A stretch of 64,000 nt of DNA from Cymbidium sinense (GCA_021442155.1 CM038218.1:56953277-57017276), one strand, 5' to 3'. Shown: positions 49,257 through 62,060, counted from the stretch's first letter. A program made the numbers and translations. The notes: generated from the sequence alone by a model not told the origin.

Positions 49257-50276
49257 AAACCTAGACCTATCAGTTTACTTAATTTAAAGAAAATAAATCA
49301 AAAAAATAATAAAAAAAACAAAAAGACCTTAACCCTAAACCCTAAACCCTAAAACTAACCATAAACCCTAAAGCCTAAACCCTAAATCCTAAACCCTAAA
49401 CCTTAAACCCTAAACTAAAAAAACCCTAAACCCTAAACCTTAAACCCTAAAACCTAAAACCTAAAACCTACAACCCTAAACCCAAAACCCCAAATGCTAA
49501 ACCCTAAACCCTAAACCCTGAAAACCTAAAAACTTAAACCTAAGCTAAATAAAACCTACAAATAAAATAGTTAAAAAAAACTAAACCTAAATAAAATAAA
49601 ATAATAAAATAAAATAAAAACAAAACTATGACCTAAACCTGAACCAAAATGTAAAAATAAAATAAAATAAATAAATAAAAACTAGAAGAAAAAATAAATA
49701 AATAAATACCTAAACTAAATTAAAAAATTTTAAAAAATTTAAAAATAAAATACCTAAATAAAATAAAACTAAACATAAAATAAAATTAAAAAAATAAAAA
49801 TTAAATGAAAACTTAAACCTAAAAATAAGTATAAAATAAAACCTAAACCCTAACATAAAAAGAAAAACACAAAGCTAAATTAAAAAAATAAAATAAATCT
49901 AAACATAAAAAAATAAACTAAACTTAAACCCTAAACTAAATAAAATAAAATAAACTAAAAATAAATTGAAATCTAAACAAAAAAATTTAAAAATAAACCT
50001 AAAATAAAAATCTTAGACCTAAACCTAAAAAAATAAAATAAAAACCTAATCCTAAACCTAAAAATAAAAAATAAAACTTAAACCTAAAACATAAAACTAA
50101 TCTAAAAAAAAGCATAAACCTAAACCTAAACCTGAAAATAAATTAAAATAAAAAAACTAAACTAAAACAAATACACCTAAAATAAATAAACTAAACTACA
50201 TAAAAATTAAAAATAAACATAAATAAAAATAAAAAGTAAAATAAACTAAAATATATAAATAAAATTTAGATAAACT
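49257..50276. repeat. higher-order telomere-like unit
   Basis: Motif CTATCAGTTTACTTAATTT at 49,267-49,285, CCCTAAA part from about 49,330 to 49,540, then a decayed zone. About 1.02 kb. Confidence 0.78.
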
Positions 50277-51558
50277 TAAACCTACAGGTTTACTTAATTT
50301 AAATAAATAAAAAACACCTAAACTCTAAATCCTAAACTATAATCCCTTAACCCTAAACCCTAAACTAACCTTAAACCTACAACCCTAAACCCTAAGCACT
50401 AAACCCTAAACCCTAAACCCTCCCTAAACCCTAAACCCTAAACCCTAAACCCTAACACCAACCCTAAACCCTAAACCCTAAAACCTTAAACCCTAAAGTA
50501 TAAACTAACCCTAAACCCTAAACCCTAAACCCTAAACTAACCCTAAACCCTAAGCAAACCCTAAACTCTAAACCCTAAACCCTAATAACTCAAAACTCAA
50601 AACCTTAAAGCCTAAATCTTAAACCCTAATCCCTAAACCCTAAACCACAAACCCTAAAACACTAAAATCATAAACCATAAATCCTAAACCCTAAACACTA
50701 AACCCTAAATCCTAAACCCTAAACCCTAAACCCTAAACCCTAAACCTTAAACCCTAAACCCTAAAATCTTAAAAACCTAAACCTAAACTAAATATAACCT
50801 TAAAATAAAATAAATAAATAAACCTAAACCTTAATAAAATAAAATAAATAAAATAAAAGAAAAACCTAAACTTAAACCTAAAAATAAAATAAAATATAAA
50901 TAATAATAAAATAAAATAAAATAAATAAGAATCTAAACTAAAAAAAATAAATAAAAATAACCTAATAATAAAAAACATAAATAAAATAAAGACTAAACAT
51001 AAAATAAAAATAAAATAAACCTAAAATAAAATAAAATAAAAACTAAATAAAAACCTAAACCTAAAAATAAACCTAAAAATAAATAGAAAATAAAACCTAA
51101 ACCCTAAACTAAAAAAAACCTAATCCTAAACCTAAAATAAAAATAATCTAAACTAAAATAAACTAAACTAAAATAAATAAAACCTAAACCTAAGATTAAA
51201 ATAAATTAAACATATACCTAAACATAAACTAAATAAAATAAAATAAACTAAAAATAAACCTAATCCTTCATTAAAAATAAAACCAAAAAATAAACTTAAA
51301 ATAAAAACCTAAAACCTAAACCTAAACCTAAAAATAAAAAATAAAACCTAAACCTAAAAAATAAAATAAATATAAAACTCAACTAAAAAATAAACCTAAA
51401 CCTAAAAAATAAAGTTAAATAAAAAACCTAAACTAAAATAAATAAACCTAAAATAAATAAACTAAACTAAATAAAAATAAAAATAAACCTAAATAAAAAT
51501 AAAATAATAAAATAAACTCAAATAAATTAAAATAAATTTAATAAATTAAATAAACATA
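50277..51558. repeat. higher-order telomere-like unit
   Basis: Motif CTACAGGTTTACTTAATTT at 50,282-50,300, a long CCCTAAA part to about 50,790 with some of the cleanest runs of the window (near 50,715-50,745), then a decayed zone. About 1.28 kb. The minus-strand ORF at 50,769-50,978 is low complexity. Confidence 0.78.
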
Positions 51559-51842
51559 AACCAAACTCTATACTTATTTTTTTAAAAAAATCCTAAACCT
51601 TATTTCTAAACCCTAAACCCTAAACCCTAAACCTACAATTGTAAACCCTAAACTCTAAACCCTAAATCTTAAATCCTAAACACTAAATCCTAAACCCTAA
51701 ACCCTAAACCCTAAACCCTAAACCCTAAAACCCTAAACCCTAAAACCCTAAATCGTAAACCCTCAACCCTAAAACCTACAACCCTAAACCCTAAACCCTA
51801 AAATAACCCTAAACCATGAACAAACCCTACACCTTAAACCCT
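51559..51842. repeat. weak boundary motif and telomere repeats before module 9
   Basis: A strongly decayed motif (ACTCTATACTTATTTTTT) near 51,565-51,582, then CCCTAAA repeats directly up to the module, without the leader. Confidence 0.72.
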
Positions 51843-52330
51843 AAGAATGGGCTGAACCTTGTTAGTAGAAACATTACCATCAACTAAGCTTAGCCTAGAT
51901 TTGGTAATGGAGGTGAAGGCAGAGGAGGTGATTATCGTAGTGGTGGTGGGGGATCTGGAGGTGCTGGTGCATATTGAGGTGGTGGTTAGAGCAGTGGTGG
52001 TTATAGAGGTGGGAGGAGCAACGGAGGTTACACCATGTTGGTGGCAGAGGGAGAGATCGAGGATATGTTGGCAGATCCTACTACTCGAGAGGCACGGGCA
52101 GTTCTGATAAGAACTGGAGAAACTAAAAGAATGGTTGATTCGATCTTGTACTTATGGAACTATCTTCATAGTAGAGATGGTTCTACTAATTTAGGATTTT
52201 TTATTTACTTTATGGGTGCTCCTCTTTTATCTATGTCATCACTGGTGTCTTAGAAAACTTGGGGTGCTACTTGGTTGATGAAATTAAAAAGAAGAAATGT
52301 TGAATCTAAATTTATTTTCTATTATAAAAT
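51843..52330 (+). pseudogene. GR-RBP 3' fragment, module 9, beside block C
   Basis: Full-length module. The frame reads NGLNLVSRNITIN, then several stops: two near 51,888-51,896, one near 51,976 and one near 51,988. Gly-rich pieces RSGGGGSGGAGAY and GGYRGGRSNGGY are clear. A small deletion after 52,030 shifts the frame. The UTR ends TTTTCTATTATAAAAT, so the A tract is broken by T. Non-functional. Confidence 0.82.
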
Positions 52331-52655
52331 ATTCTTAAACATTAAACCCTAAACCATAAACCATAAACCCTAAACTAAAACTTAAACCCTAAACCTAAAA
52401 CCTAACCATAAACCCTAATCCCTAAATCCTAAAAACCCTAAACCTTAAACCTTAAATCCTAAAATTCTAAACCCTAAACCCTAAAACCCTAAACTCTAAA
52501 CCCTAAACCCTAAAACCTATAACCCTAAACCCTAAACACTAAGCCCCAAACCCTAAACCCAAAACTAACCTTAAACCTTAAACACTAAACTAACCTTAAA
52601 CTTAAACCCTAAACTAACCCTAAATCCTAACTCTAAACCCTAAACTCTAAACCTT
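52331..52655. repeat. telomere repeats between module 9 and block C
   Basis: CCCTAAA with variants such as CTTAAA and CCATAAA. Confidence 0.78.
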
Positions 52656-54235
52656 GAATAAAGATGTCAGAGATCAAAGAATGACCTAACACAGTTTTGG
52701 TAGCTAAAGAAATTATCTTCAAGAGACTTTCCCTTGACTATTAAAGATTTGAATAACCTAAACCCTAGCCCTAAATCATATTATAATACCATATATTATA
52801 GTATAATGTAGCATCATATATTTGAGTATGTACTGATGTGTTTTTGGATGTTATATGATATTTTAAAATGTTTTAGTATATTATGGTATTGTGCCCTATA
52901 ATCTATATTAATATAAATCATAAAAATATTAATTTAATAATCAAATGATGAAATTTGTTAAATTTGAAGTGGGAATTAGGTTGTAGTGCCAAAGGTGTGC
53001 TACTCCACTTGTAATCTAAAAAGTAAGATTTTATGTTCAAAATAAATATTATATGTTGTAGCATAGTATAGCATCAAATATCATAATATATTGTTCTATG
53101 AATTTTAAATTCTTTTAGTATTTTACAATCATGCAGTCGAGCCTACACTAGCATTATGTTGATTTAGAATTTAAAATGGTAGAATTTTGCAAAATTCATA
53201 ATAGGTAGAGCATGGCATCATAATATATTGTTTCAATTTAAAACATGTATGTGATATGAATAAAATATAAAATTTCTTATTGTTTAGACTAATTTTATGA
53301 TTTGTTATCTTAAGCAATCCCATGTGATGTGATATGCAATATAATATAATATAATAACCTATAGTGTATTACAATATAGGATGCCATAACATAGTGTAGC
53401 ATCATGCATTATAGCATACTATTATGTATTACTACTTATTGTTTAGCATATTTTAGTTTGTTATAGTATGATGTAGTAGAGTTTGTACTAGAATAATTCA
53501 TAAAATATTGATTTATAGGTTTAGATGATGGGATTTGGTCAAATTTAAGGTAAGCTTTAGAGAACATCATTGGGGGTGTGCTATGGTGTGTCATTTAATC
53601 TAAAGAATGAAATTTTGCTTCCAAAATAAATGTTCATTTTTAACCAAATTTTATAAATTTTTTGTCTAAAGTGATTCATTTTAAGGTGTAATGTAAGATA
53701 ATATATTATATGAAAGCATATTAAAATATAATGTACATAACAATATAACTTCACATATATATGAATGTGGTGGTGTGTTACTAAATGTTATTGTACATTT
53801 TAGTATGTTTAACTTTTGTTATAATACATTGGATCAAAACTCACAAAATTGTTAATTTAAAAGTTGAGATGAAGAATTTGGCCAAATTCATGGCACACAC
53901 TAAGAAGAAACACCAAAAAAAATTCTATTTTGTACCATTTCTAATAGAAAATTAACAATTTTACATCAAAAATGAACATTATTCCTATTTTGAGAAAATT
54001 TTGTTATTTGTTCCTTTTAAGTGAGGTGTAATGTTAGACAATATAATATATTATAGAAAATTATAATATAACATCATATATTATTACATAATATAGTGTG
54101 TTAATTCATGCTATATTATGTTTAGCATGATATTGTATAGTTAGTTTGAGCTTGCACCATCACAAATCATAAAATGTTGATTACAATGTTAAGATGATGG
54201 AATTTAAAGGAATACATTGTTAGGCTTTTGGTTGA
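52656..54235. repeat. degenerate tandem array, period about 340 bp (block C)
   Basis: This matches 10,906-12,530. Anchor words related to GAATTTGGCCAAATT lie at about 53,182, 53,532, 53,874 and 54,199, giving spacings near 350, 342 and 325. Confidence 0.7.
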
Positions 54236-56815
54236 TGAAATAAGAGAAGAAATAAGATTTTATGAGCATTCCATGTCAAGGAAAAGGAGGGAGATCCGTT
54301 AGGGAATCACACATGCCTTGGACATGACATGTGAGGGGTCTATGTCGATGGTATAGAATAAGAAAATCTGCTATGGATAAGGTTTGAATTTGATTTGATT
54401 ATATGATTTTTGGAAAGAAGATCCAATGGGGATAAGAATCTATATTCCACCAGAGATTAAGATCAAATGACTTTAATTTATTTTGTTTTAATTGATGTGG
54501 AGGCATATCGCTAGAGATGGGCTCAAGTCCACTAGGGATATGATATGAACCTTCCACTAAGGAAGGTGTTTAGGCTATCCATGGGATTGGGATTTGAGTT
54601 TGATTTCATAGATTTTTTTGGAGATGTATGCACTATAGATAAGAGTTTGGTTGGATTGCTTTGATTTAGACTCTACTGGGGGAGTTAGTTTAATTTGGCT
54701 CCACTAGGTAGGTTGGTTTTGAATTTAATTTGTTTACTTAACTTGTTTATATATGATTTGGGGCTCCACTAGGGAGAAGGGTGTGATTTAACTCTAAAAA
54801 AAATTAGATGGGTTTAATTTAATCGAGTTAATGTATGGGCCTTGTCGGATGGACCCATTAAGAAGGGGTTATATCAGCCTTAACCTACCTCACGTTTATA
54901 AATCCAAAGGGATAGTCTACCAGCTACGGGGTAGAGCTAGCCAACCTGAGGGGTTGCCTTTAGGTGTGCAATGGATGTGCTAGCAAGAAGGCATAACAGA
55001 CTTACATCTTCCAATGCGAGGAAAAACTGCTAGGGTGACATGTTGGATGCACAACAAATCAAACCTAACCTAGGGTGACTACTGAGTGAATTTTGTTGGG
55101 GACTTATGTCAACTCAAAAGTAGTCAAGATTAATTTTATCTTAATTTCATCTGATTTGATATGGTTTGTTTGGTTTAGTTTTATTTCGAATTGAGGGCAT
55201 ATCCACTGGGGATTTGAGCTTGATCAAATTTAATAGATTTAATTTATGGATGATGTTGGTATGCAATGGACCCACTAAAAAGAGGCTATATCAGACTTGT
55301 CCTATCTTAGATTTATAAATCTAAAGGGATAGTCTACTGGCCGTGGGGTAGAGCTAGCCAACCTAAGGGGTTTCCTTTCAGAATGCAATGGCTGTGCTAG
55401 GAAGAAGGTGTAGCGGACTTACATCTTCTAAACTAGGGAATAACCATTGGGGTGACATGTTGGTAGAAAAAGAAATAGATCCCAATTTAGGGGCGACTAT
55501 TGAGTGAATGCTGCTGGGGACTTATATCAACTTAAGAGAAGTTAGGTGATTCCTATTGGGAGTTTTGTTGATATCGCCCTAAAGATAGGATGCCTACTTG
55601 GGAAAAGGTACAGCTAGGGTGTCCCTTTAATTTGCAAGTGAATATATTTTTTATTTATATTTTTGGGTGGACCCTATTAGTGTGCAAAGGACCACACTAA
55701 GAAGGGGCTAGGTCAGCCCTGACTTATCTCAGATTTACTAGACCACGGGAAAATTTGCACATCCACAAGATGGATTCTCCAACCACAGGGGTGGTTACTA
55801 GGAAAGGATAATTGTCCAATCTAATAGTAACCTGGTTAGTGTCTAAATGGGGTTGCAATGGATGTGATCCAAATATAGTGCTCATAACGGAGGTGATGCT
55901 AGGGGCATTATCTTGAGCCCTGGAAATGAAAGCTTATAGGTGTACGATGGCTAACTCAAGAAGAAAGCATAGTAGATTTATATCTGCCATCAATACTGTA
56001 TCCTAAGGTGCGAGAACCAACCAACCTAAGATGTATCCATTAGCATGAGTGGTCATCATCAAGATAGTGAGAACCAACTAGTCTAAGGTACTCATTGGTG
56101 TGAAATAATTAATCTAGAAAAAAAGCATGTAGGCCTACAACTTTAAATTTAGAACTGATCATCGAGATAGTTTATCATCAGCGGGATAGATGCTATCTAA
56201 CCTAGAGCGACTACTAAGCAGGGAGCCTCAAGGAAGGACTGGACCTAGACTTGAAATAGCATGGAGAGAAGGAGCGCTAGGGGACTTATCCTAAACCTTA
56301 AATATACTTGACCCAATTAGTGTACAAAGGCTAATCCAAGATGAAAGCGTAGCAGGCTCACATCCTCTTAAATGAAGCCAACATGAGGTAGCTTACTGGC
56401 CATGCAGTAAGGCCTACCAAACTAACAAGGCACTTGTCAGTGTGCAGTGGCCAAGTAAGGAAGGAAACATCACAGACTTACATCCTCAAAAGAAATAAGA
56501 CCACTAGGGTGACACATTAGTTGGGTAGCACGTCAGCCTGACCTGGAGCAGCTACTTAGTGAGTGCCGTTGGGAGCATTATCTCAACTCAAAGTAGCCCG
56601 AGATAAAAGATATGTGTTTATTTTATATGTTTGTGTGTAGTATTTGTTTGTGTTGTATCGATGAAGGATAGGACACTGCTCGGGTTCCTTACACCTACCC
56701 TAAACACGTCATGGCGAATTCACAAATAAGAATAATTTCAACATGGAAGGATTGAATTTGAAATAGCATTTTTATTAGTTATAATTATTTTTAAACATGA
56801 TTTATAATATTTCTT
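54236..56815 (-). repeat. tandem-repeat region downstream of integrase (block C)
   Basis: Two long units of about 420 bp are visible near 54,850-55,130 and 55,250-55,560. Each contains GATAGTCTAC, GGGGTAGAGCTAGCCAACC, AGAAGG-ATAGC-GACTTACATCTTC and a GGGGACTTAT-TCAACT end. Shorter related words follow near 55,960, 56,340 and 56,465. No LTR boundary was identified. Confidence 0.62.
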
Positions 56816-58030
56816 TAAGTAGAGCGCGTTGATTGGAAGCATTGGGTGCTCTCTCTTATGATTAATAAGCTGATAAGATCCTCCTTAGTAGGCCTTCTCT
56901 ATGGAAAAATGGCCTTCCCAAGTGGGTTCAAACTTGCCTCCCATCTTACGATGGGCAATAATCAGTCTCTTTAGAACTAAAATAGGCTCTCCTACTTGAA
57001 AAGCTCTAGGATGGACCAACTTTTTGTGAGCTTAAATTATTTTAGCTTTGTACAACTCAAGTTTTAGCATGCCTGCATGCATCTCACCTCCAAACTTTCA
57101 AGGTTTTATAACCCTAACTTGGCGTTCTACTCTATTATGATCTTGTTACCCAAAGCTATCCTTAGTGATGGGAGTTGGACTTCTAATGGTAGAATAGATT
57201 TGAACCCATACACTAATGAGAAAGAAGTAGACTAAGTTAGAGTTCTATATGTGGCGGTATGCCCATATGGCTTCAACTAACTCAGCCACTATCATTGGTT
57301 GTTGTCGAGTGTCTTCTTGAGTATTTCGATGAGAGCTTTGCTGAAGGCTTCTACTAAGCCTTTTTCCCTCGGGTAATTGATGGTAGAATATCTCCAATCT
57401 ATGTTATATCTTCGGGCAAAGTTATTGATCTCAATTCTCTTGAATGTAGTACCATTATCAGATATAATTCATTGAGGCTCTCTGAACCTATATACGATAT
57501 GATTCCTAAAAACCTGGAGCACATGCTGAGTTGTGACCTCTATGAGTAAAATTGCATTCACCCATTTGGAAAAGTAGTAATAAGTTGTGGAATTGATGAC
57601 CCTTGAAAGAAGGATGCCCACTATGTCGGCATTCCCCAACACTCAAATAGTTATGAGGCTAATGTAGGATGTAGAATGTTGGGTGGTTGGTGTAGGTCCA
57701 CACCGTATTTGACATTGGTGGCATCCCTTGTCGTATCCATGCAATCTTTGATCATCGATCGGTAGTATCCTAATCTATTGATCTTGGCGTTCAAACATTA
57801 GTTGACTCCACATAATCCTGGGTGTATCTCAACCATGATCTTACTGGCTTTGTGCTTGTCTAAATAATGTAACCACATATAATTGAAAGATCACCGATAC
57901 AAGACACCATCCATAAGACTGTAGGAAAGTGCTCTCTGCTCTATCTAATTGGCTTTGGACTTCTCTTAAGGTAGTTTACCTTTACTTAGGTAATCCATGA
58001 ATGGTTGCCTTTAATCTAACTCCTCATCCT
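56816..58030 (-). pseudogene. Tat-type integrase, broken (block C)
   Basis: Same layout as 14,286-15,540: C-terminal part at about 56,820-57,240, core at 57,420-57,680, zinc-finger end near 57,700-57,790, linker near 57,960-58,030. Stops and small deletions interrupt all parts. Confidence 0.75.
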
Positions 58031-58510
58031 TCTTAGCAATGGCAACCTACCCTTCAAGAGAGTACTTTTTAATTAGTTCAATATCAATAAAGGATAAGAC
58101 TTGTCTATTTTGGACCTTTATTGATATGGACTCATCATCCGAACATGCCAACTCCTTGGCAAGCTTGGCTAAAGATTACGAATGTTTTCTCTCAAGGAAT
58201 CTTATAAATGATAACCTCTGGGATTTGGGCCAACAACTCGATGGTGTACTTATGGTAATGATGGAGCTTGGGCTTTATAACCTTATAGGATCCAGCGATT
58301 TGATTGATAAATACCGAGAATCGCCAAAGATGTTGATATTCTGGATGCTTAGAATAATAATTCCTGATCGATAATCGAGCCTCAGCCTCATTTGTTGGTG
58401 CAAGGATTGGATAAATGATATGAGGATCTCATCACATCGAGGTCTGGAATTAAGAGAACTATTCTTACTCCTGCCATTCTAGAAATAGTAGATTGTGGTT
58501 CTTCTTCTCT
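58031..58510 (-). pseudogene. second RNase H domain, badly decayed (block C)
   Basis: This corresponds to 15,540-16,040. The start (WEMYF) is readable at the end of the neighbouring RNase H frame near 58,520, but the rest is broken by stops and a deletion in the DGA region. The long plus-strand ORF at 58,039-58,374 is a shadow. Confidence 0.65.
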
Positions 58511-59130
58511 TTAAGAAGTACATCTCCCATCGGTGAATGCTAGTATCCCATAAGTTCATGATTTGTTCATCAGGGAGATCATCACTAAGCAAAGAGCCAG
58601 TAGGAAGTGGGTGTGATGCTAACAAATCTTCTAGTGCTTGTCCTTTCATCGTGCAGAGGGGTACGAAGGTAATGTCAAATTGTGAGAGGATCATGGACCA
58701 TTGTTCCAACCATTTGGATAGAATCAACCATGTCATGAGATACTGTAGTGAATTGATCCTAGAGATTAAGTTGACCTTATGAGAAAGCATGTAGTGATGT
58801 AGCTTTTGGGATGCAAAGATTAAAGTTAAGCAATATTTCTCAATGAGTGGATAATTAGCCTCAGTAGAGATTAGACAATGACTGAGGTAGTAGAGTGCAT
58901 TTCCCTTCCCTTCAACATTGGCTTGGGGCAACAAAGCACCAAGGGAGTCGTCTAACACAGTAGTGTAAAGTATGAGCGACTTGCCCGGGATAGGGACTGC
59001 TAGAACCATAGGCATCATCAGCTAATGCTTGATGTCTTCGAAAGCATGCTCACACTTATCATCCCACTTGAACTTGGCATCCTTTTGGCAAGTGCTGAGA
59101 ATGGTTGACTTCTTCCCGATAAGTTGGATA
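58479..59130 (-). pseudogene. gypsy RNase H and tether to second RNase H (block C)
   Basis: The open stretch of 179 codons at 58,479-59,018 reads PIPGKSLILYTTVLDDSLGALL, LYYLSHCLISTEANYP and TLIFASQKLHHYML, then SQFDITFVPLCTMKGQALEDLLASHP, SDDLPDEQIM and WEMYF. This is the full order of the gypsy RNase H, the connection segment and the start of the second RNase H. It is the longest open piece of pol in the window. It lacks its own start context and is part of a dead polyprotein. Confidence 0.85.
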
Positions 59131-59900
59131 TAAAGCATCTTAGATAAGCTAACCACCCTTAAAATGATCTGAGTAGAGTTAATCTTTTAGAGAGTGGAAT
59201 TTTTAATATCACTTTATTCTTCTGCAGATTAATTTTGATTCCCTGGTGTCGGACAACAAACCAAAGGAATTTCCCTGAAGCTACTCCAAATGCACACTTA
59301 AGGGGGTTCATTTTGAGGTTAACTTATCTTAACTATTCGAAAACTGCTCTCAAGTCAAAGAGATGGTCTTCTTTTTCTCTACTTTTGACCACGAGATCAT
59401 TGACATAGAACTCAACTTGATGATGAATGAGTTCATCAAAGATTCGAGTCATAGCCTGATGGTATGTAGCATCAGCATTTTTAAGGCTGAAAGGCATGAT
59501 CTTATAACAATATATTTTGATAATGGTTCTAAAAGAATTGTTTATTTCATCTTCAGGGGACATCTTTATTTGGTTATATCCAGATAAGCCATCCATGAAA
59601 GAGAAGACTGCATAAGATGAGGTCATTCTTTTTCATAACTAGGACGATGTTGACTAACTGTAGATATTTTTCTTCGAATGAAGCCATCATCGATCAATTT
59701 CTTAACTTCATAAATGACCTATTGTTCTATGTCTAATCGCATGCATCTAAGAGCTTGCTTGATACAATTAGCAATAGGCTCTATTACTTGTTTATGGACT
59801 GCTACATCAAGAGCGAATCCAAGAATCTCTTCATAACACCATGCAAAGTAGTCCTTAAACATAGTTAATTACCTAACTAAGTCATTAGTTTCAATTTCAT
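59131..59900 (-). pseudogene. gypsy reverse transcriptase, broken (block C)
   Basis: The open stretch at 59,333-59,626 carries FSFMDGLSGYNQIKMSPED, MPFSLKNADATYHQAM and FYVNDLVVKSREKEDH. These are the palm motifs of gypsy RT, with YVND (Asn at 59,399-59,401) instead of YVDD, the same change as in block A. The N-terminal EVKKLIDDGFI lies near 59,700, separated from the palm by a deletion of about 100 bases relative to block A. Confidence 0.83.
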
Positions 59901-60938
59901 CCAACAAAGAACTGATGTATGCCGAGCATGGATCTTCTTCAATTCCTAAGTTGATTTCTTTGTGCTCATCGATGGTTGAATTGATCTCTTCTTCAAACTC
60001 TGGCAATGCATCATTGACTTCAAAGTCATCTTGCTCATCAGAAGTTTTTAATCATAGCTCCTCATATGAGTTAATGTGATTTGAAAAGAACCTATCTGAT
60101 TCCAAATGATTGGTGATGACTAAGCACTAATCATCATCACTGACTGGACCCACTATACCGAATCCTAGTCCCAATCTTGATTGAGAGCTTTTGCATTTAT
60201 TCTTCCATATTCTTTTAAAGTAGTCTAACCTGAGCGTTGACCAAGTATGTGGGATTAACCCTTTCTTTACTAAATTATGAACACAAGGCAAGTACTAATC
60301 AAAATGTAATTCTATTAAATCTTTATATGAATCATCCTCAAGTTCTACATCAACTTCTTGACTTAAGGATGATGCTCCCAGAAAAACTTCTGAGTTTTCA
60401 CACCTGTGGATGACGTAGAGGCTTCTTTACCTAGCCAACCCTCAACTTTTTTAGAGGAAAGTGGGGTTAGAGCAAAGGTTCCCAACTGATGCCTAACTCT
60501 TTCACATATAGACTTTGATACACTTATGCTTTGCTTTGGAGCCAGTATTCATCACTATCTGGCTCAAGTGTCACCTCTAATGGAATCTACTATTGAGAAG
60601 AGCTGGCTAGTGTGCTAACCATATATGACTCATCCTATGAACTAAATTTTAAGTCTATATGGATAGTAGGTGTATTCCTGGTAGCTAGGATATATCTTCT
60701 ATTGTGTGGCTAATAAAGTGGTTTTCCACCCCTCGGACTACCTCTAAACTGACCCCTTTCTCTACCTAGTGGAGGTTAGGTTGTCCAACCCATATGTTCG
60801 AATAGAGTAATGAACGGTGGGTGGAATCTAATGTCACACTCCACTTCCTTCTTCAAGTCTATTTCCTCTCCCTTTTATTTTCTTTTCATTTTTTCTTTTC
60901 TTTTATTTTTCTTTTTCTCTTTCTTTTTCTTTTTCTTT
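59901..60938 (-). pseudogene. degraded protease-RT spacer (block C)
   Basis: Acidic pieces with many stops, aligning with 17,341-18,311. Toward the protease a pyrimidine-rich + strand tract at about 60,869-60,960 would encode a Lys-rich run on the minus strand. Confidence 0.55.
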
Positions 60939-61260
60939 TTACCTTTCTATTATTTTTAAACTTTGGCCAAGTTTGCAAGAATAGACTTGCTTATTTTGAG
61001 GGAGGTAGTAAGCTGCATCCTCATATATGCTGACCTCGTGAACTATACATGGCTTGAGATCTCCTTTGAAACAGTAGATGATCTCACCTCTCATTAACTT
61101 CATACACTGAAGTAGAAAGGATGCAACTATGGTGTTCTCATGTATCCATGGTCTCCCAAGCAAAGTGTTGAATGATGTATTTGAGTCTATGATGTGAAAC
61201 TCGGGTTCGGTCTTCCATTCATTTATCTCTAAGGGCAACACTATGGAGCTTAAGGCCTAT
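60939..61260 (-). pseudogene. gypsy protease, C-terminal part (block C)
   Basis: The open stretch reads LPLEINEWKTEPEFHIIDS, NTSFNTLLGRPWIHEN, LQCMKLMRGEIIY and HEVSIYEDAAYYLP. It is better preserved than the block A copy (LLGRPWIHEN intact). Just upstream the minus strand shows a diverged form of the GFNEQ-type segment with stops, after which pol similarity ends at about 61,275. Confidence 0.8.
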
Positions 61261-62060
61261 TGACCTCACATTTGGAATGCGAATTCAATCATCCCATCTT
61301 AGACTTAGGAGTCTTATAGACACTAAGACTTCCCTAGTCATAAGACACTTCTAACAATTAGTAAACATTTAACCTAAGCCTAAGGACTTAGAAGGGTTAA
61401 CCATAGAATTAGGTTATGCCTTAGGGATTAAGATTTTCCACCTACCTTACAACCCAAATCCAATTGTTCACATTCTCAAACCGAACCTCAAGTTCAATTC
61501 AAACATCAGATTCAAATCCAAATCCAAATTCTAAAACCAAATGATTGAAGCCCAAGATCAAATCCAAACTTGAAACCCTTCCTAAGCCATATGACCTATC
61601 CCATGGACTTAGCCAAATATTCATCCAAATCAATACAAAATCATTTGATTTTCTCATAATCAATTTATATCTTCATCAACTTCCCAAATATAAATCAAAT
61701 CTACATTTAAATGATCAAAACTAAATAAAACTAAATCAAATTAAATCAAAACCCTTCCTAAGCCATATGACCTATCCCATGGACTTAGCCAAATATTAAT
61801 CCAAATCAAGTCAAACTCAATTGATTTTCTCACAAATCAATCATATTTTCAATTATGTTCACTAATTTAAATGAAATATACATATAAATCATCAAAATTA
61901 AATCAAACCAAATCAAAATCCAAACCTAAGACACATGACCCAACTCTATGGACTTAGCTAAATTCCTTCATTGCTAAACTTAAATTCAATTGATTTTCTC
62001 ATGAATCAATCATACCTTCAATAATATTCACAAATATAAATGAAATCTACAATCATAAAA
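61261..62060. repeat. non-coding segment with three tandem repeats (block C)
   Basis: Same sequence as 18,741-19,510. The tandem triplet is marked by CCATGGACTTAGCC (or CTATGGACTTAGC) at 61,601, 61,778 and 61,946. Confidence 0.68.

Noticed and set aside
2240..52655. A functional chromosome end
   Set aside because: Perfect CCCTAAA runs are only about four to five units long, are interrupted everywhere, and unique or retroelement sequence lies on both sides.
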